From Oceanobacillus_B kapialis (lineage in GTDB: Bacteria; Bacillota; Bacilli; Bacillales; Amphibacillaceae), in the NCBI RefSeq assembly GCF_042685265.1, contig NZ_JBHUMX010000019.1: 64,000 nucleotides of DNA. One strand, 5' to 3'. The notes under the pieces are model-generated. The model saw only the letters and a program-made list of their open reading frames with translations, was not told where the DNA came from and did no database searches. The translations under genes were made by a program, and so were the position numbers. Positions 32,163-39,634 of the stretch are shown in pieces. Within the stretch, counting starts at the first letter, position 1. The number at the start of each line of letters is the position of its first letter.

Positions 32163-33668
32163 AAAGTTATAATCTATATCTATTTCCCCATCAATATGGA
32201 CTCTAATTTCATTAATTAGTACTTGGAGTGCGTGAAAGAGATCATGATCTCTTTTTTGGATCTCATCAAAAGCTTCCTTTATATTGTTAATAGTCTTATG
32301 GTTAACTTCTTTTTGATTTAGTAAAAAGAGACGATCTTCACTATCTTTTATATTTTTCTCTAATTCATTCCTCTTACTGGTAAATTCCTCTTCGGATATC
32401 AAATTACTCAGTATCAAATCAAGCAGGGTTTTGTGTTGGTTTTTCAAGTCGTCAATATGACGCTTTAATTTAGTGGCTTGGTGCTTCTTGTTGTATTCAA
32501 GAGAATCGCTAAAGTTTAAAGCAATCTGTTCCCCTTTTTTATTTAAAATATCTAATATGAATTTCCGAAAATCTTCATATAATATAGGAACGTGATTTTC
32601 ACAAAGATCTATTCCACCGCGTCGATAAGCACTGCATTTTAAATAAGGCCAATTTGTTTTTGTCCCGTCCTTCTTCCTTCTCCAACTTGCAACAATAACC
32701 ATATTGGATCTACATTTACCACATTTCAACAGTCCTCTAAACTCATTCCAAGGAGTTATTCTTGTTTTTTTATTAGTCACTTTTTTACTATTTGCTTTAA
32801 GCCATTCTTCCTTTGTTATAATTCCAGGGTGGTGGTTTTCGAATATTGACCACTTTTCCTCCGGGTTTTTAATTTGCTTTTTACGCCCGTTCACTTTTAT
32901 TGTTGTGTACTGGTTTAGAATAAGAGTTCCGCAAAAAGTTGAGTTCTTTATGATTCTTTGAATAGAAGTTATTTGCCATTGATCCTTAGTTTTTGGTGGT
33001 AAAAACTCTCCCCGGGCTAGCCCTTCATTTAGATATCTAGTAATGGTTTTAAATCCAATCCCATCATTATACCAAGCGTAGATTTGTCGGATAACTGCAG
33101 CTTCGTCTTCCTTAATTACTAGCTTTTGATCTACTCTTTCATATCCATAAGGTACCTTACCAATATGTTCTCCGCGTCTTACTTTAGCTGCCAGAGCTGA
33201 ACTTATTGAGACAGATAACGTCTTCGGAAGTTGTGCTGCAAACATAGAATGCATTTCAAACTTCATGTCATTTTTTCCTTCGTATAGACTATCAAAGCCT
33301 TCTTCTACAGTTACAACACGGACCCCATGACCAATTAATACTTCTTTAATGTCTAGCGCATCCTTAAGGTCTCTAGCCAATCTGTGAATTGATTTAAATA
33401 CAACCATTTTAATTTCTCTATTTCTAGCTTTTTGGAGGATTAGTTGCATTGCGGCTCTTTCTAAAAAAAGAGTTCCGGACTTATCTTTATCCATAAAAAT
33501 GGATTCATCATCCCATTCAAAGTTATTCTGTTCCAACCAATAGCGACAAATATCTATTTGATTGGGGATAGTTTCTTTCTGTGAATCTTTACCTGAAGAT
33601 GCTCGAGCATAAACCAAATAAGGATATTCATTGTAAGATGTTATTTCGGCTGTCTTTTTTTTCAACAT
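32148..33668 (-). CDS. Large serine recombinase of prophage B
   Basis: The 506-residue site-specific recombinase has a resolvase domain with YLVYARASSGKDSQ (catalytic serine in the first 35 residues), FKSIHRLARDLKDAL (arginine motif) and an E-helix; a recombinase domain with GKVPYGYERVD and ITSIQRIIKNSTFCG; a zinc ribbon with CGKC and a later C-x7-C region; and a long coiled coil near 400-470. This is the same build as SpoIVCA and SprA, which excise sporulation-gene elements. GGAGGTCAGGCTT precedes the ATG at 33668, preferred over an upstream start. It lies directly at the gerE junction and must mediate integration and excision. Confidence 0.93.
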   Translation of the reverse strand: MLKKKTAEITSYNEYPYLVYARASSGKDSQKETIPNQIDICRYWLEQNNFEWDDESIFMDKDKSGTLFLERAAMQLILQKARNREIKMVVFKSIHRLARDLKDALDIKEVLIGHGVRVVTVEEGFDSLYEGKNDMKFEMHSMFAAQLPKTLSVSISSALAAKVRRGEHIGKVPYGYERVDQKLVIKEDEAAVIRQIYAWYNDGIGFKTITRYLNEGLARGEFLPPKTKDQWQITSIQRIIKNSTFCGTLILNQYTTIKVNGRKKQIKNPEEKWSIFENHHPGIITKEEWLKANSKKVTNKKTRITPWNEFRGLLKCGKCRSNMVIVASWRRKKDGTKTNWPYLKCSAYRRGGIDLCENHVPILYEDFRKFILDILNKKGEQIALNFSDSLEYNKKHQATKLKRHIDDLKNQHKTLLDLILSNLISEEEFTSKRNELEKNIKDSEDRLFLLNQKEVNHKTINNIKEAFDEIQKRDHDLFHALQVLINEIRVHIDGEIDIDYNFHADS

Positions 33669-33881
33669 AAGCCTGACCTCCAAGATAATGATATGTATTA
33701 CTTTATTATACAATACATGATCATTTTATCTAGAGGGGATGAATGTAAGTGGAGACGGAGGGAATCTATTAGGTAACTTAATTTCCGGTTTAGTAATTTA
33801 AGAAAAAGCTTATTTTTACAGGGGTTCACGAGTTTTATTATTACACATTAAGTGTATTATTTTACTCGAATGTTACCACAT

Positions 33882-33908
33882 AAAAGAGGGGTATTACTCC
33901 CCTCTTTT
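33882..33908 (-). terminator. Terminator after the small membrane protein gene
   Basis: AAAAGAGGGG and CCCCTCTTTT form a 10-bp perfect stem with a seven-base loop. On the minus strand it follows the stop region of the 33894-34283 gene. Confidence 0.75.
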
Positions 33909-34283
33909 ACTTTTATCACTATTACTACTGTTATTTATAGAATTATGCTTTTCTCCCTCAACTTCTTTTTTGGTTGGATGGTCATTTTCTTTCATACTTA
34001 TTACATTTTTCTTTAAGTCTTCAACCATGTATTTAGTATCCACCTGTACATCTTTACTAACTTCGAGCAATTCTATAATTCTTCCAAAACCAATTATTAT
34101 AATACCTGTAAATAATCCTGCTAAAGCGTATAGTAGCCACACCAAAAATGATTCTTCTGTTACCTCTTGGTATTCACCTAAAATATTTTCATCAAATGTC
34201 ACCACTTCATAATTCTGAAAACCTAGTACTACCCCTCCTATAATACAGAGCACGCCGATAGTATTAATTGTTTTAACTAACAT
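33894..34283 (-). CDS. Two-pass membrane protein, prophage B accessory region
   Basis: This 129-residue protein has two hydrophobic segments, INTIGVLCIIGGVVLGF (about 6-22) and FLVWLLYALAGLFTGIIIIGF (about 46-66), then a charged cytoplasmic tail ending NNSSNSDKSKRGE. No enzyme motif is visible. It lies next to the recombinase, at the end of the prophage where lysogen-expressed genes cluster. Superinfection exclusion is a possible but unproven role. Confidence 0.65.
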   Translation of the reverse strand: MLVKTINTIGVLCIIGGVVLGFQNYEVVTFDENILGEYQEVTEESFLVWLLYALAGLFTGIIIIGFGRIIELLEVSKDVQVDTKYMVEDLKKNVISMKENDHPTKKEVEGEKHNSINNSSNSDKSKRGE

Positions 34284-34375
34284 CGAATCCCCCTAATCAC
34301 TTTTACCTCATATTACCATAAAAAAGCAGGACTTTGGACACGTACAGAGAATTAAAAAATGAGGAGTTGATGACA

Positions 34376-34564
34376 ATGACAAAAATGCACTGCCCTGTAT
34401 GTCGGAAAGAGTTCCAAGGTGATGATTTGATATGTCTAGATGTAATGAACACGGTAAGGCATCTACACTGCAGCGACAGACAGACCACTTATAAAGATGC
34501 CAGGACATTTAAAGAGATGATCTACAAATACGACTTTTTTAAGAAATTAAGACAAAAAGTTTGA
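34376..34564 (+). CDS. Small zinc-finger-like protein
   Basis: The 62-residue protein has CPVCRKEF near the start and a C-x-D/H-x-x-C-like HLHCSDRQ stretch, so a small zinc-binding fold is likely. GAGGAG nine bases before the ATG at 34376 supports that start over a TTG 42 bases upstream. It is the first of several plus-strand accessory genes. Function unknown. Confidence 0.6.
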   Translation: MTKMHCPVCRKEFQGDDLICLDVMNTVRHLHCSDRQTTYKDARTFKEMIYKYDFFKKLRQKV

Positions 34565-34571
34565 ATGGTTG

Positions 34572-34613
34572 CCCCCTTCTAATACCCACCTTCGATTATA
34601 GGGTTAGGAGGGG
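34572..34613 (+). promoter_or_regulatory. Hairpin that encloses the ribosome binding site of the next gene
   Basis: CCCCUUCUAA-UA-CCC pairs with GGGUUAGGAGGGG (one G-U, a 2-base bulge), and the 3' arm holds the AGGAGGGG ribosome binding site six bases before the ATG at 34620. Translation of that gene may be controlled by folding, or the hairpin may end the upstream transcript. Confidence 0.45.
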
Positions 34614-34619
34614 ATTTTT

Positions 34620-34814
34620 ATGGAAAAGAAGTTACCTGGACATATTGCTGGGTTTGGTACTCTGAGGGATATGGAACGATTTGAGCAAGATTACTACGGA
34701 GAGTTTACGGATGCAGGATTGAGTGAGCTTATTATTAAGGATGAGCTGACTACGAAGGAATGTGATCGGTTGTGTGCGGAGTTGTCTGGTGAGGTAATCT
34801 TATACAAAGGGTAG
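34620..34814 (+). CDS. Small acidic protein, prophage B accessory region
   Basis: The 64-residue protein starts MEKKLPGHIAGFGTLRDMER and is acidic and helical, with ELIIKDELTTKECDRLCAELSGEV. No family recognised. Its codon use is more GC-rich than that of the neighbouring genes. AGGAGGGG precedes the ATG but lies in a hairpin stem. Function unknown. Confidence 0.55.
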   Translation: MEKKLPGHIAGFGTLRDMERFEQDYYGEFTDAGLSELIIKDELTTKECDRLCAELSGEVILYKG

Positions 34815-34875
34815 GTTTTTTATCCCATTTTTTTAGTAATTAATGGTAATATAGTTTTAAGGGGGGAGAACTAAA

Positions 34876-35349
34876 ATGAGAGCAATTGGAATTAGGGTTG
34901 AGCCACAACAAATATTTTATACAATTATTTTTGAAGACGGCACCCACAATATCGAATCATTGGTAATACCCAAATCACTAGATACAGATAAACCAAGGCA
35001 ATTATCCTTTTTAAGAACAACACTATATTCAGTGATTTGTGAGTACGATGTTAAATTAGCGGGTTTGAGAACTGCTGAAGGCAGCGCAAGGACTGCTAAT
35101 ACTTTTAGGATAAACATTGAAGGGGTTATACAAGAGTTATTTTCGGGCAGTACAATTGAACACTATTTTACAGGCACAATTACTTCTATGGCTTCGAGAT
35201 TAAAAAAAGATTCTACAAAAATTAAAAAATGTATTAAAGATGGCAATAATTTATTTAACGTTGAGGGTTGGGAATCTTTGACAAGGAACAAAAGAGAAAG
35301 TTTTTTAGCAGCTCTTGCCGTTCTCTCAGAAAAGGAGGGCGAGAAATGA
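34876..35349 (+). CDS. RNase H/RuvC-fold-like protein coupled to a protein kinase
   Basis: The 157-residue protein opens with a strand pattern typical of RNase H/RuvC-like folds (MRAIGIRVEPQQIFYTIIFEDG), continues with VIPKSLDTDKPRQLSFLRTTLYSVICEYDVKLAGLRTAEGS, and ends in a helix, RESFLAALAVLSEKEGEK. Acidic residues at the ends of strands 1 and 4 (E9, E69 or so) would be candidate metal ligands. The assignment is from topology only. Its stop overlaps the start of the kinase gene (ATGA), so the two proteins are made together and probably act together. AAGGGGGGAG precedes the ATG. Confidence 0.6.
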   Translation: MRAIGIRVEPQQIFYTIIFEDGTHNIESLVIPKSLDTDKPRQLSFLRTTLYSVICEYDVKLAGLRTAEGSARTANTFRINIEGVIQELFSGSTIEHYFTGTITSMASRLKKDSTKIKKCIKDGNNLFNVEGWESLTRNKRESFLAALAVLSEKEGEK

Positions 35350-36425
35350 TTAAATTAAATCAAGTAAATGCACAGCTTACCTTAGATCAATGGAGAAATA
35401 TAGGTAGCGAAGGGAAAAACTCGGAGGTTTGGTCTGCTAGGGATGTCCAGCTGAATCAGGTATTAATACTGAAAAAGATTACAAAAAAATCTCTAGCCAA
35501 ACAGTCAGTTACAGATTATTTTGCTGAAGCAAAAATATTGAATGAGAGTAAGCATCCGCACATTATGCCAATTCATTACTCTGCAGAGGATAAAGAATAT
35601 GTATACATAACTATGCCCTATTATCAAAGAGGCTCTTTAAATACTTTTATTCAGCATAGATATTTAACTGCAAGGGAAATCATAAAGTATTCGTTAGACT
35701 TTCTTTCGGGACTGTTATTTATACATATTAAAGGGCTCCTCCATCTAGATATCAAACCAACAAATATAATTATTGATGATACTGATCGAGCAATAATAAC
35801 TGACTTTGGTTTATCTAAATTTTTGGACGAGCATGGTTTTGCAAGGCAAAGTATGCAATATATAACTCATCGTTCACCCGAAGCATACAATACTACTGAT
35901 AGAACAGTGTTGGATGATATTTATCAAGCTGGTTTAACAATATATAGAATGTGTAACGGTAATGATCCTTTTAAAGAACAATATAATGCACTAAAATTAA
36001 AACATCACCAAAACGGCGAGAAACTAAAAGCTAGTATTCAAAAAGGGGAATTTCCTGACAGAAATTATTATTTACCCCATATTCCTGAAAAGTTAAAACG
36101 CATAGTAAATAAGATGATGAACGTTGATCCCGATAAAAGATATCAAAATATTTTATCAGTGATCAATGATCTTAGCAAGATTGAAAATATGCTTGACTGG
36201 TCATACTATGTGGATGAAACTAGAAAAGAACACACTTGGACGCTGGATACTGAAAGGGCAAAGCTTAGTGTGAAAGCGACTTTTAGTAAAGGGAGGTACT
36301 TGACTTCTGGTGAAAAGCTAGCTAAAATAAGCGGAAATAAACAAAATCAGAGAAGGTTCCATGGTTCACACTCTTCTAAGAGTGAAGCTTTTAAGTTCTT
36401 AAAAAGTAAATTGAATGAACATTAA
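35346..36425 (+). CDS. Hanks-type serine/threonine protein kinase, prophage cargo
   Basis: The 359-residue soluble kinase shows a glycine loop (IGSEGKNSEVW), VAxK-equivalent VLILKKITKK, the catalytic loop LLHLDIKPTNIII (near residue 135), metal-binding ITDFGLSKF (near 155) and THRSPEAY in the APE position. Residues 275-359 are a non-kinase tail rich in basic residues. It has no membrane or PASTA domains, unlike the host PrkC. Cytosolic kinases of this kind in prophages include defence proteins such as Stk2. The ATG at 35346 sits in an ATGA overlap with the RNase H-like gene. Confidence 0.85.
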   Translation: MIKLNQVNAQLTLDQWRNIGSEGKNSEVWSARDVQLNQVLILKKITKKSLAKQSVTDYFAEAKILNESKHPHIMPIHYSAEDKEYVYITMPYYQRGSLNTFIQHRYLTAREIIKYSLDFLSGLLFIHIKGLLHLDIKPTNIIIDDTDRAIITDFGLSKFLDEHGFARQSMQYITHRSPEAYNTTDRTVLDDIYQAGLTIYRMCNGNDPFKEQYNALKLKHHQNGEKLKASIQKGEFPDRNYYLPHIPEKLKRIVNKMMNVDPDKRYQNILSVINDLSKIENMLDWSYYVDETRKEHTWTLDTERAKLSVKATFSKGRYLTSGEKLAKISGNKQNQRRFHGSHSSKSEAFKFLKSKLNEH

Positions 36426-36440
36426 AGAAAGAAGGTGTAG

Positions 36441-36626
36441 ATGATGTATAAAAAAGTAACTGATAAAGCCAGATCTTTTCTTGCTAATCCACATCTAAAC
36501 ACACCAATGTATGAACGTCTAAAACAACACCAATCAATTGACTTACGCAACAACAGTTACACTGTTAATCACTATAATGGATACAGTAGCATTAAACCGA
36601 TTAATAATAATAAAAAATTTCACTAA
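36441..36626 (+). CDS. Small basic protein downstream of the kinase
   Basis: This 61-residue, asparagine- and tyrosine-rich protein starts MMYKKVTDKARSFLANPHLN and contains SYTVNHYNGYSSIKPINNN. GAAGGTG precedes two ATGs. It lies 15 bases after the kinase stop and before a terminator, so it belongs to the same transcript. It could be a kinase substrate or regulator, but nothing in its sequence proves it. Confidence 0.5.
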   Translation: MMYKKVTDKARSFLANPHLNTPMYERLKQHQSIDLRNNSYTVNHYNGYSSIKPINNNKKFH

Positions 36627-36634
36627 CTATATTT

Positions 36635-36661
36635 AGCTCTCACTCTTGTGAGGGCTTTTTT
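36635..36661. terminator. Terminator after the kinase unit
   Basis: AGCTCTCAC and GTGAGGGCT pair around TCTT and are followed by TTTTTT on the plus strand. It also separates the unit from the convergent yolD-like gene. Confidence 0.8.
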
Positions 36662-36979
36662 CTAATCTATCCAAGCACCTGTCAAACTGCCCAAAGGTAG
36701 CAATTCATCTTCTATCTTTACAAATTGATTAAGGACATCTACACCTAACAGCTTACCTTTAATTTTATGGTAATCATGGTTCTTAAAATACTCTAACTCA
36801 ATAGTGAGGTCATCTTTCAAGGCAAGTTGTAAAGCCAAGTTCATTTCTTCTTTTTGATAATCAGAAATAATGGGCTTTTCTTTCCAGTCCTGCTGTTCAT
36901 TTAGTTGTTTTAAAATCTCTATGTGTTCCGGCATCATCATAGATGTCCATTTAATTGTTCCTCTGTCATTTACACTCAT
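36662..36979 (-). CDS. YolD-like protein under SOS control
   Basis: The 105-residue protein is of the YolD family: NDRGTIKWTSMMMPEHIEILKQL is the family signature, followed by a small beta domain with LLGVDVLNQFVKIEDELLPLGSLTGAWID. In Bacillus and its phages YolD genes accompany UvrX/YqjW-type Y-family polymerases and are SOS genes. No polymerase gene is present beside this one. The ATG at 36979 is chosen because a YolD domain starts there; an upstream start would place the promoter inside the gene. Confidence 0.82.
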   Translation of the reverse strand: MSVNDRGTIKWTSMMMPEHIEILKQLNEQQDWKEKPIISDYQKEEMNLALQLALKDDLTIELEYFKNHDYHKIKGKLLGVDVLNQFVKIEDELLPLGSLTGAWID

Positions 36980-37018
36980 GTTAATGCACTTCCCCCTTCT
37001 AGAACGTTCGCCCTCATC

Positions 37019-37047
37019 ATTATATACGAACAATTGTTCTTATTCAA
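37019..37047 (-). promoter_or_regulatory. lexA box: yolD promoter with embedded LexA box
   Basis: On the minus strand TTGAAT (complement of 37042-37047) and TATAAT (complement of 37019-37024) are 17 bases apart. The spacer contains AGAACAATTGTTCG, which matches the Bacillus LexA box CGAAC-N4-GTTCG at all but one position. A second, spacerless dyad AGAACGTTCG is at 37001-37010. SOS repression of this gene is strongly indicated. Confidence 0.8.
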
Positions 37048-37103
37048 TTGTTGTTTTTTAGCAGGATAATTTAATTCTTTGCCGAAACTATATTTTAAGG
37101 GCG

Positions 37104-37853
37104 GTGAATCCATTAATCATGAATAATTACTTAAATGAAATATTCTCTGTGCTGGGAGGCGGACTTGGAGGGGTCATTTTAACTCATCTATTCTACAAAT
37201 CGAAATTAAAAAAGGAACAGAAGATAAGATTTCAAAATGAAGTTGGAGATAGAATTGCTAAATCACTTATTGAGGTAAGAGATATTGAACTTAAAGCAGA
37301 TGTGATTGAAGTTTACGACATTGAAAACCAATTAGAATCGAGAGGGAGCAACTTAAACATTTTCGAGAGTAGCGCCATCTATCCCGCAATAATGCATGAC
37401 AAACAGTCACTAATTGACTTTATTAATGATATTTCTTTTGCAAGGTATAATTATGAAAAAGATTTAGATTGCCAAGTAGCAGCATACTTATTATACATAG
37501 AAAGGTATTTATCTGAGCTTAGTTTATTTCTATCAGACTTCGATGAAGATGCTATGCCAACATTAGGAACAATATTTATAGCAGACATACAAAAATGGCA
37601 GCGCTCCTTTGATAATATTTTAGTTAAAAAAATAAATTCGCATCCAACTAAATTTGAAAGGCACCATGGTTTTAGATGGAAATTAGAGAAAAACCGGACT
37701 AGAAAAAAGTTATATTATGTATCAATTTTATATCGATTAAAAAGTGATTATAAGAGTGACATTATTAATCTTGCTAGAGGAATAATAGAATCCGTAAAGG
37801 AAGAATATTCACTTGATAAAGAAATTGCTTCAAAAGAGAAGGATATTCAATAA
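37104..37853 (+). CDS. Membrane-anchored helical protein of unknown function
   Basis: The 249-residue protein has an N-terminal glycine-rich transmembrane helix (IFSVLGGGLGGVILTHLFY, about residues 13-31) followed by a long charged cytoplasmic helical region (KSKLKKEQKIRFQNEVGDRI) and a helical domain with LLYIERYLSELSLFLSDFDED. I do not recognise a family. Start GTG at 37104, or ATG at 37119. It ends at a terminator and looks like an independently expressed accessory gene; membrane-based phage exclusion is possible. Confidence 0.65.
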   Translation: MNPLIMNNYLNEIFSVLGGGLGGVILTHLFYKSKLKKEQKIRFQNEVGDRIAKSLIEVRDIELKADVIEVYDIENQLESRGSNLNIFESSAIYPAIMHDKQSLIDFINDISFARYNYEKDLDCQVAAYLLYIERYLSELSLFLSDFDEDAMPTLGTIFIADIQKWQRSFDNILVKKINSHPTKFERHHGFRWKLEKNRTRKKLYYVSILYRLKSDYKSDIINLARGIIESVKEEYSLDKEIASKEKDIQ

Positions 37854-37858
37854 AGGGC

Positions 37859-37887
37859 AAGCCCCCCCACTAAGGAGGGCTCTTTTT
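37859..37887 (+). terminator. Terminator after the membrane-anchored protein gene
   Basis: AGCCC and GGGCT with a C-rich loop segment are followed by CTTTTT on the plus strand, directly after the stop at 37853. Confidence 0.75.
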
Positions 37888-37920
37888 ATGAAATTAAATA
37901 AATTTAACCAATGCATTTAC

Positions 37921-37949
37921 TTGTCATTCGTCAAGTAACGTGCTATAAT
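37921..37949 (+). promoter_or_regulatory. Sigma-A promoter of the small membrane protein operon
   Basis: TTGTCA (37921-37926) and TATAAT (37944-37949) are exactly 17 bases apart. ACTTG and CAAGT form a short dyad over the -35. The operon start GTG lies 27 bases after the -10, with AAAGGAGGTG between, so this is a strong complete signal. Confidence 0.8.
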
Positions 37950-37975
37950 AAGAATATAGAAAAGGAGGTGAACAA

Positions 37976-38113
37976 GTGGAATACTTAGCAAAAATAATAG
38001 CCCCGATAACATTATTACTAACCACCTACAAACTTTGGTTGTCCTGCCAAAAGACGCGGTTAGAAAATAAGAAATCGGAGCTAGAAATTAGAAAGATGAG
38101 AAGGGGTGGTTAA
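37976..38113 (+). CDS. Small membrane protein 1 (45 aa)
   Basis: A GTG five bases after AAAGGAGGTG starts a 45-codon frame, too short for most gene callers. The product begins with a hydrophobic segment (LAKIIAPITLLLTTYKLWL) and ends in a basic helical tail (ENKKSELEIRKMRRGG). The strong promoter and ribosome binding site make it very likely to be expressed. Function unknown. Confidence 0.7.
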   Translation: MEYLAKIIAPITLLLTTYKLWLSCQKTRLENKKSELEIRKMRRGG

Positions 38114-38148
38114 CCCCCTCTCTCATCACTAAGTATACCATAAAAATC

Positions 38149-38280
38149 ATGAAAATATTAATTATCTCTTGGTTAGTTGTAATGACGGGGCTGGGGGTTT
38201 GGAAGCTTGTATTATTAAATACAAAAAAGAAGTTAAAAAAAGAGAAGGAGGCATTAGATAGTGAAAGAGGAAATTCGTAA
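38149..38280 (+). CDS. Small membrane protein 2 (43 aa)
   Basis: The ATG at 38149 opens a 43-codon frame with one transmembrane helix (ILIISWLVVMTGLGVWKLVLL) and a charged coiled-coil tail. It has the same layout as the preceding small protein. Its end overlaps the start of the helix-turn-helix gene by 20 bases. The ribosome binding site is weak, so translation may be coupled. Confidence 0.5.
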   Translation: MKILIISWLVVMTGLGVWKLVLLNTKKKLKKEKEALDSERGNS

Positions 38281-38461
38281 ACTCTTGGAGTCGAATATCA
38301 CGGGATATAAAATATTTAAAGAAACGGGTATCCAGGAGAGCACCATTTCTAGGTTAAGGAGTGGTAAAAAAGAAATAGGATCTATCGCTTTGGATACCGC
38401 TCTGAAATTACATGCCTTTTATGAGGACTATAAAGAGGAAATAAAGCCCCCACAAGCGTGA
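38261..38461 (+). CDS. Small helix-turn-helix protein
   Basis: This 66-residue XRE-type protein has NITGYKIFKETGIQESTISRLRSGKKEIGSIALDTALKLHAF, a full helix-turn-helix. A GTG start follows AAGGAGG. It is the last gene of the small membrane protein operon and may regulate the operon or phage late genes. It ends at a terminator shared with the convergent lysis genes. Confidence 0.75.
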   Translation: MKEEIRKLLESNITGYKIFKETGIQESTISRLRSGKKEIGSIALDTALKLHAFYEDYKEEIKPPQA

Positions 38462-38471
38462 GGGCTTTTTG
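38443..38471. terminator. Bidirectional terminator between HTH gene and endolysin gene
   Basis: AAAGCCC and GGGCTTT pair around CCACAAGCGTGA, followed by TTTGTTTT on the plus strand. It ends both the small operon and the phage late transcript. Confidence 0.8.
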
Positions 38472-38476
38472 TTTTA

Positions 38477-39328
38477 TTATTTGACTCGCAAACGCTGACC
38501 AGGTTGGATAACATCACTAGTTAGACCGTTGAGGCTCTTGATTGCGTTAACTGTTGTATTATACTGTTGAGCAATACCCCAAAGCGTGTCACCACTTTTT
38601 ACGGTATAGTATACTGCTCCAGTTACTTTTAATACTTGTCCAGGATAAATATCATCACTAGTCAAGTTGTTCAACGCTTTTAACTCGTTAACAGTCATAT
38701 CATGAGCTTGCGCAATACTCCAAAGCGTATCCCCGGATTTTACTGTATACGTACCAGAACCGCCACCATCTTTCTTTTTTAATCCAAAATGGGAAGCAAT
38801 AGCATCGGCCAAGGCTTTACCTGTGTTGTCCATAACGGTGTTGTTACGCATTTTAACAATATCAATCGTAGAATCCATAAAGCCACCTTCAATAAGGATG
38901 GCTGGCATACGTGATTCTCGCAACATATGAAAATTCGCAGTTTTAATGCCACGATCACGGAGTCCCATCGCTGTTACAATACCAGGATGGATCTTTGTTG
39001 CAAGTGCGTTTCCAGATGAAGATCCAGGATAATGATACGTTTCTGTACCTGTCCATGATCCCCATTGTCCTGTATTTGCATTATGGTGGTACGATACTAA
39101 AATATCCGCATTAGCATTGTTTGCCTTGTTAGTTCTAGTGGTAAGTGGTACATCTGTGTTTCCAGTAGGATCATCTAGTCTTACAATATTAGCGTTCTCG
39201 TAGCCTCCAAGGTAACGAATAGCAGCCGAAACTACTTTGTTGTTAAAAGTCCATTCTCTTTCACCCGCTGGTGATCTTTTCCCCGGTGTATTGATTCCAT
39301 GTCCTGCTCCAATAGCAATTATAGCCAT
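38477..39328 (-). CDS. Endolysin: N-acetylmuramoyl-L-alanine amidase with two LysM domains
   Basis: The 283-residue lysis enzyme has an Amidase_3 catalytic domain (residues 1-185): IAIGAGHGINTPG holds the first zinc histidine, ERE the glutamate, DILVSYHHNAN a second histidine, and ILIEGGFMDS the catalytic glutamate. Two LysM repeats follow (YTVKSGDTLWSIAQAHD at about 193 and YYTVKSGDTLWGIAQQYN at about 240) that bind peptidoglycan. It has no signal peptide and needs the holin for release. It is the last gene of the late operon. Confidence 0.95.
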   Translation of the reverse strand: MAIIAIGAGHGINTPGKRSPAGEREWTFNNKVVSAAIRYLGGYENANIVRLDDPTGNTDVPLTTRTNKANNANADILVSYHHNANTGQWGSWTGTETYHYPGSSSGNALATKIHPGIVTAMGLRDRGIKTANFHMLRESRMPAILIEGGFMDSTIDIVKMRNNTVMDNTGKALADAIASHFGLKKKDGGGSGTYTVKSGDTLWSIAQAHDMTVNELKALNNLTSDDIYPGQVLKVTGAVYYTVKSGDTLWGIAQQYNTTVNAIKSLNGLTSDVIQPGQRLRVK

Positions 39329-39393
39329 AGTAAATCTCCTCCTCGATATAATATATTAGAAAAACGACTTGCCCGTTTGGACTAGCCGTTTGA

Positions 39394-39618
39394 CTATTTG
39401 GCAAGGTTATTTCGTTGTAAAACTTTCTTTTGCTGTTTCCCTTTAATAGTGACATAGTTATTTTTAAACCAAGTCCATACGGATGCTAGAAAAGCCAGAC
39501 CATAAGCAATTAATTCTTCGTCTAATACCGGTATTGGTTGTAATCCATATTGAGCCAGCAATGCGTTTATCCATGCGATAGCTAGAGCTATGGTTCTTAC
39601 GATAGTACCTTTGTCCAT
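39394..39618 (-). CDS. Phi LC3-family holin
   Basis: This 74-residue membrane protein has two hydrophobic segments (TIALAIAWINALLAQYG and LIAYGLAFLASVWTWFKNNYVT) with a short polar turn and a basic tail, the layout of phi LC3-type class II holins; KNNYVT near the end is typical. It makes the membrane lesions that let the endolysin out. Confidence 0.88.
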   Translation of the reverse strand: MDKGTIVRTIALAIAWINALLAQYGLQPIPVLDEELIAYGLAFLASVWTWFKNNYVTIKGKQQKKVLQRNNLAK

Positions 39619-39634
39619 TTTGTTTCACCTCCTT

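Noticed and set aside
34303..34508. Two overlapping minus-strand frames of 61 and 66 residues
   Set aside because: They are shadows of the plus-strand zinc-finger-like gene and lack start signals.
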